Shown here piece by piece: positions 61,912 to 64,000 of a stretch of 64,000 nt of DNA. Source of the DNA: Bolinopsis microptera (lineage: Eukaryota; Ctenophora; Tentaculata; Lobata; Bolinopsidae); contig NC_087083.1 of NCBI RefSeq assembly GCF_026151205.1, positions 14,320,944 to 14,384,943 of the forward strand, read 5' to 3'. The translations under genes were made by a program, and so were the position numbers. A model generated the notes under the pieces. The model had not been told where the DNA came from and made no database searches. It saw nothing but the letters and a program-made list of their open reading frames with translations. Position 1 is the first letter of the stretch. Every line of letters starts with the position of its first letter.

Positions 61912-64000
61912 CAGTATAAACTACTTTATAGTTTTAGTATAAACTACTATTTCAACTTTATAGATTTAGTATAAACTACTATTTCAACTTTATAGTTTTA
62001 GTATAAACTACAATAACTTTATAGATTTAGTATAAACTACTATAACTTTATAGTTTTAGTATAAACTACAATAACTTTATAGATTTAGTATAAACTACAA
62101 TAACTTTATAGATTTAGTATAAACTACTATAACTTTATAGTTTTAGTATAAACTACTATAACTTTATAGTTTTAGTATAAACTACAATAACTTTATAGAT
62201 TTAGTATAAACTACAATAACTTTATAGATTTAGTATAAACTACTATAACTTTATAGTTTTAGTATAAACTACTATAACTTTATAGTTTTAGTATAAACTA
62301 CAATAACTTTATAGTTTTAGTATAAACTACTATAACTTTATAGATTTAGTATAAACTACTATAACTTTATAGTTTTAGTATAAACTACTATAACTTTATA
62401 GTTTTAGTATAAACTACAATAACTTTATAGATTTAGTATAAACTACAATAACTTTATAGATTTAGTATAAACTACTATAACTTTATAGTTTTAGTATAAA
62501 CTACTATAACTTTATAGTTTTAGTATAAACTACAATAACTTTATAGTTTTAGTATAAACTACAATAACTTTATAGATTTAGTATAAACTACTATAACTTT
62601 ATAGTTTTAGTATAAACTACTATAACTTTATAGTTTTAGTATAAACTACAATAACTTTATAGATTTAGTATAAACTACTATAACTTTATAGTTTTAGTAT
62701 AAACTACTATAACTTTATAGTTTTAGTATAAACTACAATAACTTTATAGTTTTAGTATAAACTACTATAACTTTATAGTTTTAGTATAAACTACTATTTC
62801 AACTTTATAGTTTTAGTATAAACTACAATAACTTTATAGATTTAGTATAAACTACTATAACTTTATAGTTTTAGTATAAACTACAATAACTTTATAGATT
62901 TAGTATAAACTACAATAACTTTATAGATTTAGTATAAACTACTATAACTTTATAGTTTTAGTATAAACTCCTATAACTTTATAGTTTTAGTATAAACTAC
63001 AATAACTTTATAGATTTAGTATAAACTACTATAACTTTATAGATTTAGTATAAACTACAATAACTTTATAGATTTAGTATAAACTACAATAACTTTATAG
63101 ATTTAGTATAAACTACAATAACTTTATAGATTTAGTATAAACTACAATAACTTTATAGATTTAGTATAAACTACTATAACTTTATAGTTTTAGTATAAAC
63201 TACAATAACTTTATAGATTTAGTATAAACTACTATAACTTTATAGTTTTAGTATAAACTACAATAACTTTATAGATTTAGTATAAACTACAATAACTTTA
63301 TAGATTTAGTATAAACTACAATAACTTTATAGATTTAGTATAAACTACTATAACTTTATAGTTTTAGTATAAACTACTATAACTTTATAGTTTTAGTATA
63401 AACTACTATTTCAACTTTATAGATTTAGTATAAACTACTATTTCAACTTTATAGTTTTAGTATAAACTACAATAACTTTATAGATTTAGTATAAACTACT
63501 ATAACTTTATAGTTTTAGTATAAACTACAATAACTTTATAGATTTAGTATAAACTACAATAACTTTATAGATTTAGTATAAACTACTATAACTTTATAGT
63601 TTTAGTATAAACTACTATAACTTTATAGTTTTAGTATAAACTACAATAACTTTATAGATTTAGTATAAACTACAATAACTTTATAGATTTAGTATAAACT
63701 ACTATAACTTTATAGTTTTAGTATAAACTACTATAACTTTATAGTTTTAGTATAAACTACAATAACTTTATAGTTTTAGTATAAACTACTATAACTTTAT
63801 AGATTTAGTATAAACTACTATAACTTTATAGTTTTAGTATAAACTACTATAACTTTATAGTTTTAGTATAAACTACAATAACTTTATAGATTTAGTATAA
63901 ACTACAATAACTTTATAGATTTAGTATAAACTACTATAACTTTATAGTTTTAGTATAAACTACTATAACTTTATAGTTTTAGTATAAACTACAATAACTT
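61912..64000 (-). repeat. 29-bp minisatellite running off the right edge, about 72 copies
   Basis: Plus-strand unit ACTTTATAGTTTTAGTATAA followed by ACTACAATA or ACTACTATA, with GATTTAG/GTTTTAG variants and a few longer CTATTTCAACT units. It lies in the ABCC intron upstream of exon 61316. Whether it carries a splice site cannot be judged because the next exon is outside. Confidence 0.95.

Overview
The window is nuclear DNA of an invertebrate metazoan. The genes have small spliceosomal exons with GT..AG junctions and animal families (UBE2G2, RMDN, an ABCC/MRP transporter, a BTB-like protein). Between and inside the genes lie non-LTR retrotransposons, TTAA-site foldback elements and MITEs. I cannot place the species. 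The retroelement fragments resemble ones I associate with cnidarian or other early-branching animal genomes, but this is a weak inference.

Layout. 1-3656: a minisatellite running off the left edge, then the last two coding exons of UBE2G2 (+). 4620-14765: a complete eight-exon RMDN-family gene (+, 349 codons). One of its introns holds a 4.5-kb composite transposable element (7585-12094) that itself contains a decayed LINE. 15679-17016: an intronless BTB-like gene (-). 17811-17972: a possible small ORF (+). Two MITEs follow at 18077-18439 and 19347-19540. 19985-61316: the 3' two thirds of the coding exons I could find of an ABCC1-type transporter (-). All 16 exons found join in frame, giving 683 residues: the linker after NBD1, TMD2 and an intact NBD2. 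The 5' part lies beyond the right edge. ABCC introns contain an intact 1100-codon LINE (38900-42202), an oppositely oriented nested gene for a secreted or membrane protein (45895-48177 +), and two TTAA-flanked foldback transposons (48399-49665, 50257-52934).

The outstanding feature is the tandem repeats. Roughly 40% of the window is minisatellite, and most large arrays are not random intronic DNA. Their unit straddles an exon-intron boundary, so every copy carries the splice site plus about 6-43 bases of the adjoining exon. This is seen at the UBE2G2 3' splice site (47-bp unit, at least 66 copies), RMDN exon 3 donor (43 bp, about 38), RMDN exon 6 acceptor (29 bp, about 26), and ABCC junctions at 59348 (donor, 20 bp, about 58), 54486 (acceptor, 42 bp, about 80), 53307 (donor, 51 bp, 2), 44132 (acceptor, 34 bp, about 12), 43610 (acceptor, about 4), 43520 (donor, 63 bp, about 37) and 30359 (donor, 41 bp, about 220 copies over 9.8 kb). 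Copies away from the true exon edge would add frameshifts or stops, so the correct site has to be chosen among tens to hundreds of near-identical ones. I regard these 'splice-junction satellites' as the candidate undescribed system here.

The genes do not form a functional cluster. UBE2G2 (ER-associated ubiquitination), RMDN (membrane-anchored TPR-like protein) and ABCC (efflux pump) appear to be ordinary neighbours.
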